A stretch of DNA of 12,051 bases, taken from Alphaproteobacteria bacterium. GTDB lineage: Bacteria > Pseudomonadota > Alphaproteobacteria > Rs-D84. The stretch lies in the NCBI GenBank assembly GCA_009782725.1, contig WRIM01000010.1:1-12051 (forward strand), read 5' to 3'. The position numbers were made by a program, and so were the translations under genes. Below the pieces are notes generated by a model, which was not told the origin of the DNA, ran no database searches, and saw only the letters and a program-made list of their open reading frames with translations. Of the stretch, positions 6,004 through 12,051 are shown in pieces (the stretch's first letter is position 1; every line of letters starts with the position of its first letter).

Positions 6004-7335
6004 CTAACTATCCGCGCCCGGCATGTTCTTCATCATCTCCATTAATTTGTCGGGGCTTCCGAACGATGATAATTGTTTCATTTGGCTGCGCATTTTTTCA
6101 AAGTTTTTTAACAATGCCTCGACATCACGAACGGATACTCCCGCGCCCGATGCGATGCGCGCCTTGCGCGATGCCAATATTATTTCGGGATGCGCGCGTT
6201 CGGGTGGCGTCATGGATTGAATTATCGCCATTTGTTTGTTTATCGCGCCGTCGGTCGCCTTGTCCTTTAACGCGCCGGCCATTTGCGACATGCCCGGAAT
6301 TAATTTTATAAGCGCGCCGATGCTTCCCATTTTCTTAATCTGTTTTATTTGCTTCATCATATCGTCCAGAGTAAATTCCCCGCTGAACATTTTCATCATC
6401 GTGTTTTCGGCGTCTTTTTCGGATATGTGTTCTTGGGCTTTTTCGACCAACGACACTACGTCGCCCATGCCCAAAATGCGCGACGCCACGCGGTCGGGAT
6501 AAAATGGCTCAATGTCGCCTATCTTTTCCCCGGTGCCGGTGAATAATACGGGCGCGCCGGTCTCACAGCGCATAGACAATATCGCCCCGCCCCGCGCGTC
6601 GCCGTCCGCGCGCGTCATTATCAATCCCGTGATGCCCAATTGATTGTTGAATTCGCGCGCAACGTTCAATGATTCTTGGCCGGCCATTGCGTCGGCCGTA
6701 AGCATGATGTCGGTCGGATTCAGAATCTTTTTCAAGTCGCGCAGCTCGGTCATCAAGGCTTCATCGATTTGCAAACGCCCGGCGGTATCGATTATTAAAA
6801 CATCGCTTTTATTTTCTTTTAAAGCGCGGCGCGCAATATCGGCCGGCTTTTCGTTTTCGATGATTGGTAATGAATCCGCGCCCGCCTGACGCGCAAGCAT
6901 TTCAAGTTGTTCGCGCGCGCTTGGGCGATAGATATCGGTGGACGCAAGCGTAACGGAACGCCCTGACTTTTTATAATGCAACGCCAATTTGCCCGCGGTT
7001 GTGGTTTTCCCGGTGCCTTGAAGTCCCACAAGCATGATTATTTGTGACGTGTGATTTGTGACTTGTGATTCGCCGCCAAGAATGTTAACCAATTCGTCGT
7101 ATACGATTTTCGCAACTTGTTCCGCTGGTTTTATATTATCAATGATTTTTTGACCGGTCGCTTTGTCTTTAATCTCTGCAAGCATTTTTTTTACAACGGG
7201 CAACGCCACGTCAGCTTCAAGCAGCGCGATGCGGATTTCAGACAAAGCATCGTCAAGCATGTCGGCCGTCAAATGCGTACGCCCTGTTAATTTCGCAAAA
7301 GTAGTACCGAGTCTTCGGGTTAAATTATCAAACAT
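6004..7335 (-). CDS. ffh: Signal recognition particle GTPase Ffh (SRP54)
   Basis: A 443-residue SRP protein that binds signal sequences of nascent inner-membrane proteins together with SRP RNA and docks with FtsY. The N domain is at 1-85. The G domain has G1 GLQGTGKTT (104-112), DTAGRLQIDE (183-192), TRADGDARGG (241-250) and GTGEKIGDIEPF (267-278). The methionine-rich M domain (about 310-443) carries the finger-loop region GSIGALIKLIPGM and the RNA-binding RIASGAGVSVRDVEALL (393-409; commonly RIAxGSG). MFDNLTRRLG is a canonical start. There is no Shine-Dalgarno, and a promoter predicts a leaderless mRNA. Residues 89-99 (ESQVTNHTSQI), linking the N and G domains, are encoded by a 35-bp heptamer repeat. 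It is not followed by rpsP-rimM-trmD, the common arrangement. The SRP RNA gene is not in the window. Confidence 0.97.
   Translation of the reverse strand: MFDNLTRRLGTTFAKLTGRTHLTADMLDDALSEIRIALLEADVALPVVKKMLAEIKDKATGQKIIDNIKPAEQVAKIVYDELVNILGGESQVTNHTSQIIMLVGLQGTGKTTTAGKLALHYKKSGRSVTLASTDIYRPSAREQLEMLARQAGADSLPIIENEKPADIARRALKENKSDVLIIDTAGRLQIDEALMTELRDLKKILNPTDIMLTADAMAGQESLNVAREFNNQLGITGLIMTRADGDARGGAILSMRCETGAPVLFTGTGEKIGDIEPFYPDRVASRILGMGDVVSLVEKAQEHISEKDAENTMMKMFSGEFTLDDMMKQIKQIKKMGSIGALIKLIPGMSQMAGALKDKATDGAINKQMAIIQSMTPPERAHPEIILASRKARIASGAGVSVRDVEALLKNFEKMRSQMKQLSSFGSPDKLMEMMKNMPGADS
7039..7073 (-). repeat. Heptamer repeat, site C, inside ffh (5 x 7 bp)
   Basis: Coding-strand units are GCGAATC, ACAAGTC, ACAAATC, ACACGTC, ACAAATA, exactly 35 bp. 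It encodes E-S-Q-V-T-N-H-T-S-Q-I in the linker between the N and G domains, and the same codon phase is used as at site B. Confidence 0.9.
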
Positions 7336-7341
7336 GCTGAG

Positions 7342-7370
7342 ATTTTACACCGGTAATAAGGGAATTGCAA
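7342..7370 (-). promoter_or_regulatory. Predicted ffh promoter, leaderless transcript
   Basis: On the minus strand the -35 is TTGCAA (7370-7365), the spacer is 17 nt, and the -10 is TAAAAT (7347-7342). Exactly 6 nt (CTCAGC) then lead to the A of the ffh ATG at 7335, the usual distance to a transcription start. The -35 begins one base after the uvrA stop codon. It is the best leaderless candidate in the window. Confidence 0.55.
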
Positions 7371-7371
7371 A

Positions 7372-10194
7372 CTATTTCAAATATCTTTTTAAATACTTGC
7401 CTGTGGGGGATTCGGGGATTTTTGCGACCGCTTCGGGCGTGCCGGCGGCCACGACCATACCGCCCGCGTCGCCCCCGCCCGGGCCCAAATCGATGACCCA
7501 ATCCGCGGTTTTGATTACTTCCAAATTGTGTTCGATTACGATAACCGTATTGCCCGCATCCGCCAATTCATGCAGAACCGAAAGCAACATTTTGATGTCT
7601 TCGAAATGCAATCCCGTGGTCGGTTCGTCCAATATATACAGAGTGCGACCGGTGCTGCGCGCCGCCAATTCTTTGGATAATTTTACACGCTGAGCCTCTC
7701 CGCCTGACAATTCCAACGAAGATTGCCCCAATTTGATATAGTCCAATCCTACGCGTTTTAATAATTCCAATTTATTTTTAATCAGCGGGACATTTATAAA
7801 GAATCTGTACGCTTCATCGACGGTCATATTCAATACGTCCGCAATGGATTTGTCTTTGTATTTTACTTTCAACGTTTCGTCGTTATATCGCGCGCCGTGA
7901 CATACGTCGCATTCGACATAAACGTCGGGCAAGAAATTCATTTCTATTTTTATGCTGCCGTCGCCTTGGCATGCTTCGCACCTTCCGCCTTTGACATTGA
8001 AAGAGAATCTGCCGGCGGCATATCCGCGCGCCTTAGACTCTGGCAATGCGGCATAAAAATCACGAATATGAGTAAACAACCCGGTATACGTCGCCGGATT
8101 AGAACGCGGGCTTCGCCCGATTGGCGATTGATCGATATCGACGACTTTGTCGATATTTTCAATGCCAGTTATTTTATCATGCGCGCCGATATCAAATTTC
8201 GAACCGTGAAGCGCGCGCATAATCGCGGGATACAAAGTATTAATCAACAGCGTTGATTTCCCGGAACCAGAAACCCCAGTCAGCGCGATTAATTTCCCAA
8301 GCGGAATTTCAACATTAACATCTTTTAAATTATTCGCGCGCGCGCCCTTGATTACAATTTTTTCACCTGTGCCGGCGCGCCGCGACTTTGGAGTATCGAT
8401 TTTCTTTTTCCCGGCCAAATATTGCCCCGTTAATGAATCTTTGTTTTTTATAACGACATCCGGAGTGCCGGCGGCAACAATGTTTCCGCCGTGAACGCCC
8501 GCCGCGCGGCCAATGTCGATAAGGTAATCGGCGGCGCGCATCGCGTCTTCGTCATGTTCGACAACGATAACAGTATTGTCTTTATCGCGCAGAGTTTTCA
8601 AAGTATCCAACAATTTATCATTGTCGGATTGATGCAGACCAATGGACGGCTCGTCCAAAACATAAAGCACGCCCGTCAATCCCGAACCGATTTGCGAGGC
8701 AAGACGAATGCGCTGCGCTTCGCCGCCGCTGAGCGTTCCGGCATTGCGCGACAGCGTCAAATATCCCAATCCCACGTTCTGCAAAAATTCAAGACGCGAC
8801 GTGATTTCGCGCAATATTACGCGCGCGATTTCGTTTTGTTTTTGCGTCAAATGCGCGGGCAATTCACGAAACCATTCAAGCGATTTCTTCACAGACATTT
8901 CGGACACGTCCATTATGTCTTTGCCATTTATTTTGACGCATAACGCTTGGATATTCAAACGCTTTCCGTGACATATCGGGCATGGGCGCGCCGATTGAAA
9001 TTTTTCCAAGAATTCGCGCATCATGGCGGAGTCGGATTCGCGCCAGCGACGCTCTAAATTTCCCATTACTCCTTCGAACGGCTTGTCATATTCATACCCG
9101 TTCCAATTGATATGTATCGGAGTATCTCCCGTGCCGTATAATATTAAATTTTGCTGTTCTTCGGTCAGACTGTTCCAAGGCTTTGACATTGGGATTTTGT
9201 ATTGCTTTGAAAGTGCTTCCAACAAATGTTCATATTGGGTAATCATGCCGCCGCGCGACCAAGGCGCAATCGCGCCTTCGCGCAAGCTTAACGTTCCGTC
9301 CGGCACAACCAATGCCGGCGACATATTTAATTGTATGCCTAATCCGTCGCACGAAGTGCATGCGCCGACCGGCGCATTGAATGAAAACAATCGCGGCTCT
9401 ATTTTCGGAACTGTGAATCCGGATACGGGGCACGCGAATTCTTGGGAATATAAAATGTCTTCGTTGGTGTCAAGACGGCGCACCAAAACGCTTCCCGGCA
9501 CAAGGCGAAGAGAAGATTCGAACGAAGCAGAAAGCCGAGACACGAATTCATCATCGTCTTTGTTCGGTATCGCCAATCTGTCCACTATTACAAAAATATT
9601 ATGCTTTTTATTCTTATCCAAATTCGGCGGCGCAGATAAATTTGCCAATTCGCCGTCTATTATCGCGCGCTGATACCCTTGCTTTACCAAAAACGCCAAT
9701 TCTTTTTTATATTCGCCTTTGCGTTCGCGCACCAACGGCGCCATGACGTAAATCTTGGTGCCGGCGGGAATTTTCATCGTCCATTCGACCATTTCCGGAA
9801 TGGTCTGCGAAGATATGGGCAAACCGGTCACGGGAGAATGCGGCACGCCGACGCGTGCCCAAAGCAAACGGAAATAATCATAAATTTCGGTTACCGTCCC
9901 AACGGTCGAGCGCGGATTTTTCGACGTGGTTTTTTGCTCTATGGCGATTGCGGGGGACAAACCTTCGATAAAATCGACATCCGGCTTACGCTGCATATCC
10001 AAAAACTGACGCGCATAGGACGATAAAGATTCCACATATCGGCGTTGTCCTTCGGCGTAAATGGTATTGAATGCAAGGCTTGATTTGCCCGAACCAGACA
10101 CGCCTGTAATGACCACCAATTTGTTCTTTGGTATGTCGATATCGATATTTTTCAAGTTGTTTTCGCGTGCGCCGCGAATTTTTATAGCGTTCAT
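7372..10194 (-). CDS. uvrA: UvrABC excision nuclease subunit A
   Basis: A 940-residue damage-recognition ATPase of nucleotide excision repair, which loads UvrB at lesions. It is a tandem ABC protein with Walker A GVSGSGKS at 31-38 and 640-647, signatures LSGGEAQR at 488-495 and 829-836, and Walker [10 protein letters not shown] (513-521) and LDEPTTGLH (855-863). Zinc modules: Cys255 and Cys279/Cys282 in the first (CPVSGF has Ser258 where E. coli has Cys), CPICHG at 405-410, and the intact Cys739/742/762/765 module (CEAC...CDVC). Length is standard. [16 protein letters not shown] is the usual N-terminus, so the ATG is secure although no Shine-Dalgarno precedes it. The stop lies 36 nt before ffh; a uvrA-ffh pairing is not a standard operon. 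SOS control is not evident: I see no LexA-like box upstream. Confidence 0.98.
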   Translation of the reverse strand: MNAIKIRGARENNLKNIDIDIPKNKLVVITGVSGSGKSSLAFNTIYAEGQRRYVESLSSYARQFLDMQRKPDVDFIEGLSPAIAIEQKTTSKNPRSTVGTVTEIYDYFRLLWARVGVPHSPVTGLPISSQTIPEMVEWTMKIPAGTKIYVMAPLVRERKGEYKKELAFLVKQGYQRAIIDGELANLSAPPNLDKNKKHNIFVIVDRLAIPNKDDDEFVSRLSASFESSLRLVPGSVLVRRLDTNEDILYSQEFACPVSGFTVPKIEPRLFSFNAPVGACTSCDGLGIQLNMSPALVVPDGTLSLREGAIAPWSRGGMITQYEHLLEALSKQYKIPMSKPWNSLTEEQQNLILYGTGDTPIHINWNGYEYDKPFEGVMGNLERRWRESDSAMMREFLEKFQSARPCPICHGKRLNIQALCVKINGKDIMDVSEMSVKKSLEWFRELPAHLTQKQNEIARVILREITSRLEFLQNVGLGYLTLSRNAGTLSGGEAQRIRLASQIGSGLTGVLYVLDEPSIGLHQSDNDKLLDTLKTLRDKDNTVIVVEHDEDAMRAADYLIDIGRAAGVHGGNIVAAGTPDVVIKNKDSLTGQYLAGKKKIDTPKSRRAGTGEKIVIKGARANNLKDVNVEIPLGKLIALTGVSGSGKSTLLINTLYPAIMRALHGSKFDIGAHDKITGIENIDKVVDIDQSPIGRSPRSNPATYTGLFTHIRDFYAALPESKARGYAAGRFSFNVKGGRCEACQGDGSIKIEMNFLPDVYVECDVCHGARYNDETLKVKYKDKSIADVLNMTVDEAYRFFINVPLIKNKLELLKRVGLDYIKLGQSSLELSGGEAQRVKLSKELAARSTGRTLYILDEPTTGLHFEDIKMLLSVLHELADAGNTVIVIEHNLEVIKTADWVIDLGPGGGDAGGMVVAAGTPEAVAKIPESPTGKYLKRYLK

Positions 10195-10203
10195 AATGGG
10201 GGT

Positions 10204-10231
10204 AATATAAGGGATTTCCGAAAAATTACAA
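10204..10231 (-). promoter_or_regulatory. Predicted uvrA promoter, near-leaderless
   Basis: On the minus strand the -35 is TTGTAA (10231-10226), the spacer is 16 nt, and the -10 is TATATT (10209-10204). Six nt after the -10 is A10197, giving an mRNA that would begin ATTATG with a 3-nt leader. No Shine-Dalgarno is present upstream of the ATG. It lies in the 42-bp gap after the rodZ-like gene. Confidence 0.42.
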
Positions 10232-10236
10232 GGGCA

Positions 10237-11055
10237 TTATTCAGAAATCAACGCCGCCGGCGACAAAGTAATCCCAGATTTGCGCGTATGGTCTGCGCCC
10301 AATTTCGGGGCAAGTTTGCCATTGACATAAACATCCAATCCACCCGCGTTTCCGACGGTTGCTTTGGGTCCCGTCGCCGGCGCATAGTACACGTCGCCCG
10401 GCATCATCACGCGAGAGAAAAGCGTAGAGCCTTTGGAGTCTTCGACTTTCAGCCATGTTTCCGCATTCGCTTGCAAAATTACCGATGCCGCCCCGCGATT
10501 TTCCGTGCCGAATTGTTCTTTGACCGGGATTTTATATTCGGGCACGGGCATTTGCGCCAAATCTTGGGCCGCGTCAATCGGCGCGTTATCAGTTCTTTGA
10601 TTATTTGCGACCATGGATACAAGGTAAAATCCCGCGATTATTACCAATATCACCACAACCAACCCGGCAAGCCATTTCCAAAAGCGCACGATATTCGATA
10701 TTACGCGCCCGATGAAGCTTCGAACAATCGACAATATTCCGCGACGTGGCTTTACGGGCACGGGGACAGGCTCGCTTTCATCGTTTTCTTTGATAATTCC
10801 CATTTCCAGCTTGATTTTATTTACGATTATATCCGGGTCAAGTTCCAACTCTATGGCCAAATTGCGCGCAAAGCCCAACAAATACACCAATTCTGGGATT
10901 TTTTTGTATTCGCCCGTCTCAATCGCTTCCAAAAAGTCTTCGCGTATGCACAATTGCCGCGCTATGGTGGTCAACTCGCGCTTTCTGCGACCCGTTGTGC
11001 GGGCGTGCTTTAAAAGTTCTGCTGCGGTTTTCCCAAAGTAAATATCATTGGACAT
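10237..11055 (-). CDS. rodZ: RodZ-like membrane protein: cytoplasmic HTH, one TM helix, C-terminal beta domain
   Basis: A 272-residue bitopic inner-membrane protein resembling RodZ, which links MreB filaments to the elongasome. Residues about 8-70 form the HTH_25-type domain (ELLKHARTTGRRKRELTTIARQLCIREDFLEAIETGEYKKIPELVYLLGFARNLA). A proline-rich, basic linker (95-125) is followed by one transmembrane helix (about 128-149, WLAGLVVVILVIIAGFYLVSMV). The periplasmic part has a short linker and a DUF4115-like beta domain (190-265, SVILQANAETWLKVEDSKGSTLF...DVYVNGK). AAGGA is 6 nt before ATG. The order (inside N-terminus, positive residues before the TM) fits RodZ topology. Positively charged residues before the helix agree with the inside-positive rule. 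It is shorter than E. coli RodZ (337 residues), mainly in the linker. A generic HTH membrane regulator is the alternative. Confidence 0.88.
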   Translation of the reverse strand: MSNDIYFGKTAAELLKHARTTGRRKRELTTIARQLCIREDFLEAIETGEYKKIPELVYLLGFARNLAIELELDPDIIVNKIKLEMGIIKENDESEPVPVPVKPRRGILSIVRSFIGRVISNIVRFWKWLAGLVVVILVIIAGFYLVSMVANNQRTDNAPIDAAQDLAQMPVPEYKIPVKEQFGTENRGAASVILQANAETWLKVEDSKGSTLFSRVMMPGDVYYAPATGPKATVGNAGGLDVYVNGKLAPKLGADHTRKSGITLSPAALISE

Positions 11056-11080
11056 ATTTTTTCCTTTTTATTTGTCTGAC

Positions 11081-11108
11081 ATTATAAATTAATCAAAGCG
11101 ATGCGCAA
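11081..11108 (-). promoter_or_regulatory. Predicted rodZ promoter
   Basis: On the minus strand the -35 is TTGCGC (11108-11103), the spacer is 16 nt, and the -10 is a perfect TATAAT (11086-11081). The start near 11074 leaves about a 20-nt leader that keeps the AAGGA Shine-Dalgarno. The -35 lies within the last codons of dus. Confidence 0.55.
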
Positions 11109-12051
11109 CCGAAAAATTCCGCGATCGTTTTTTCTAATTCGGATGCATTGGATATTTGGTTTACGCGCACACGGAATGGCGCCGAATCCGGCATCCCCGC
11201 ACTGTACCATGCGGCATGTTTGCGAAACAACGGCACGCCCGCGCGTTCGCCGTAATATTCGACAATCGAATGCAAATGCTCAAGAATCAAATCGACATTC
11301 TTTATTTGCGGTTTGTGATTGGTTAATTCGCCAAGCAGCCAAGGATTTCCAAGAATCGCGCGGCCAATCATCGCGCCGTTCGCGCCCAATTTCTCAACCG
11401 CCGACATATCATCCCGCGTCTTTATATCGCCGTTGAATATTATTGGAAAGTCTTTAAATTGCGCTTTGAGTTTTGCGCATTCGTTCCAATCCGCCCGGCC
11501 CGCATAACCCGCCGCGCGCGTGCGGCCATGGATTGTTGCAAATTGCGCGCCCTCTTCCCGCGCGATTTTTATTAATTCGGCAGAATCAAGATGCGACGCA
11601 TCCCACCCAAGTCGCGTTTTTACAGACACCGGGATTTTCACCGCACGCGCAACAGCCGCAACAATGCGCCCGGCCAACGCATGATCGCGCATAAGGAATG
11701 CGCCCGCACCCGCCTTTGTCGCAACTTTGGGCACCGGGCATCCCATGTTTATATCGATCCATGATGCGCCGCTTTGCTCTAAAATTTTGGCGCCGTCCGC
11801 CATTATTTTCGGATCGGCCCCGAATATCTGCGCGCCAATTAATCCCATGTCCGCATATGTATCAAAATTGCGACGATTCCCGGTGGTAAAGTCGCGTTTC
11901 CCGCGGTGTGTAAGCGCATGACATGAAATCATCTCGGTCAGTAATGGCGCGCCAGGCGCGCATTTGCGAAGAATTTGCCGATACGGCTGGTCGGTGATGC
12001 CCGCCAGCGGCGCCGCGAATATGGGCGGGGGAATGATAAGATTCTTAAGAT
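11093..12051 (-). CDS. dus: tRNA-dihydrouridine synthase, DusB/NifR3 type, N-terminus cut by window edge
   Basis: An FMN enzyme that reduces specific uridines in tRNA with NADPH. The frame is open to the right edge: residues before the first internal Met read LIIPPPIFAAPLAGITDQPYRQILRKCAPGAPLLTEMISCHAL, the classic Dus N-terminus. Only a few residues are therefore missing, and a start at 11932 would be wrong. Seen in order: FMN-site APLAGITDQPYR, the catalytic Cys in NMGCPVPKVATKAGAG, VSVKTRLGWD, the HGRTRAAGYAGRADW phosphate/tRNA region, FNGDI, and GANGAMIGRAILGNPWLLGEL, then a short helical C-terminal domain. Closest to DusB/NifR3 by GCPVPKV and GNPWL, but subfamily is less certain than family. 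Residues ELTNHKPQI after GNPWLLG are encoded by heptamer repeat D. It is the first visible gene of the minus run; 37 nt separate it from rodZ. Confidence 0.93.
   Translation of the reverse strand, partial: LKNLIIPPPIFAAPLAGITDQPYRQILRKCAPGAPLLTEMISCHALTHRGKRDFTTGNRRNFDTYADMGLIGAQIFGADPKIMADGAKILEQSGASWIDINMGCPVPKVATKAGAGAFLMRDHALAGRIVAAVARAVKIPVSVKTRLGWDASHLDSAELIKIAREEGAQFATIHGRTRAAGYAGRADWNECAKLKAQFKDFPIIFNGDIKTRDDMSAVEKLGANGAMIGRAILGNPWLLGELTNHKPQIKNVDLILEHLHSIVEYYGERAGVPLFRKHAAWYSAGMPDSAPFRVRVNQISNASELEKTIAEFFGCASL
11303..11331 (-). repeat. Heptamer repeat, site D, inside dus (degenerate, 29 bp)
   Basis: Coding-strand units are GCGAATTA (8 bp, one base longer), ACCAATC, ACAAACC, GCAAATA. 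The first and last units closely match those of site C (GCGAATC and ACAAATA). It encodes E-L-T-N-H-K-P-Q-I in the variable segment after GNPWLLG. It is weaker than sites A-C because of the 8-bp unit and the smaller number of units. Confidence 0.65.

Noticed and set aside
9023..9673. 216-residue plus-strand ORF opposite uvrA
   Set aside because: An antisense shadow of uvrA; the composition is unlike a real protein.
10583..10608. Possible decayed heptamer repeat in the RodZ linker (GCAAATA followed by ATCAAAG, AACTGAT)
   Set aside because: Only the first unit matches the family. The rest drifts from the consensus, so chance is a sufficient explanation.
10288..11013. 241-residue plus-strand ORF opposite the rodZ-like gene
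   Set aside because: A shadow frame. The minus strand holds a coherent RodZ-like protein with a Shine-Dalgarno sequence and a promoter.
11093..11932. Dus starting at the internal ATG at 11932
   Set aside because: The frame stays open to the window edge and encodes the conserved APLAGITDQPYR FMN-binding start, so 11932 is internal.

Overview
The window looks like ordinary chromosomal housekeeping DNA from an alphaproteobacterium of moderate GC content, perhaps an uncultured host- or gut-associated lineage. This placement is inference. The supporting signs are a UvrA whose first zinc module reads CPVSGF (as I recall it from alphaproteobacterial UvrA), an NifR3/DusB-type dihydrouridine synthase, and a RodZ-like protein. 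I see no rRNA, tRNA, CRISPR array, insertion sequence or phage genes.

Layout from left to right: (a) 1-911, minus: the N-terminal two thirds of the Obg GTPase, leaving the window at the left edge. (b) 912-1158: a divergent promoter region and a short, strongly structured RNA ending in a textbook intrinsic terminator, followed after 14 nt by (c) a 64-residue HTH protein (1159-1353, plus). (d) 1356-4365, minus: a three-gene operon of transketolase, a YgjP-type zinc metallopeptidase (4-nt overlap) and a small META-domain lipoprotein (14-nt gap). (e) 4423-4848, plus: RNase HI, divergent from tkt and overlapping rlmE tail to tail. (f) 4838-12051, minus: a long co-directional run of dus, rodZ-like, uvrA, ffh, an unknown 165-residue gene and rlmE, with probable internal promoters before rodZ, uvrA and ffh.

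Functionally the genes cover ribosome and RNA biology (Obg, Ffh, RlmE, Dus), DNA maintenance (UvrA, RNase HI), central carbon metabolism (Tkt) and the cell envelope or shape (RodZ, lipoprotein). There is no single dedicated pathway.

The most unusual signal is a family of tandem 7-bp repeats (consensus close to ACAARTC, usually opening with GCGAATC) inside four unrelated minus-strand genes: ygjP, tkt, ffh and dus. Three of the four sites are exactly five units (35 bp). All four are read in the same codon phase, and all run in the only orientation that has no stop codons. Three encode the similar peptides ESQTSNFKPQI, ESQVTNHTSQI and ELTNHKPQI in surface-loop or linker positions. The second notable item is the structured RNA at about 995-1144, which can form a pseudoknot whose second helix competes with both an internal hairpin and the base of the terminator, directly ahead of the small HTH gene. 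Third, obg, uvrA and ffh have good promoters placed so close to their ATG that their mRNAs should be leaderless or nearly so, and none of the three has a Shine-Dalgarno sequence.
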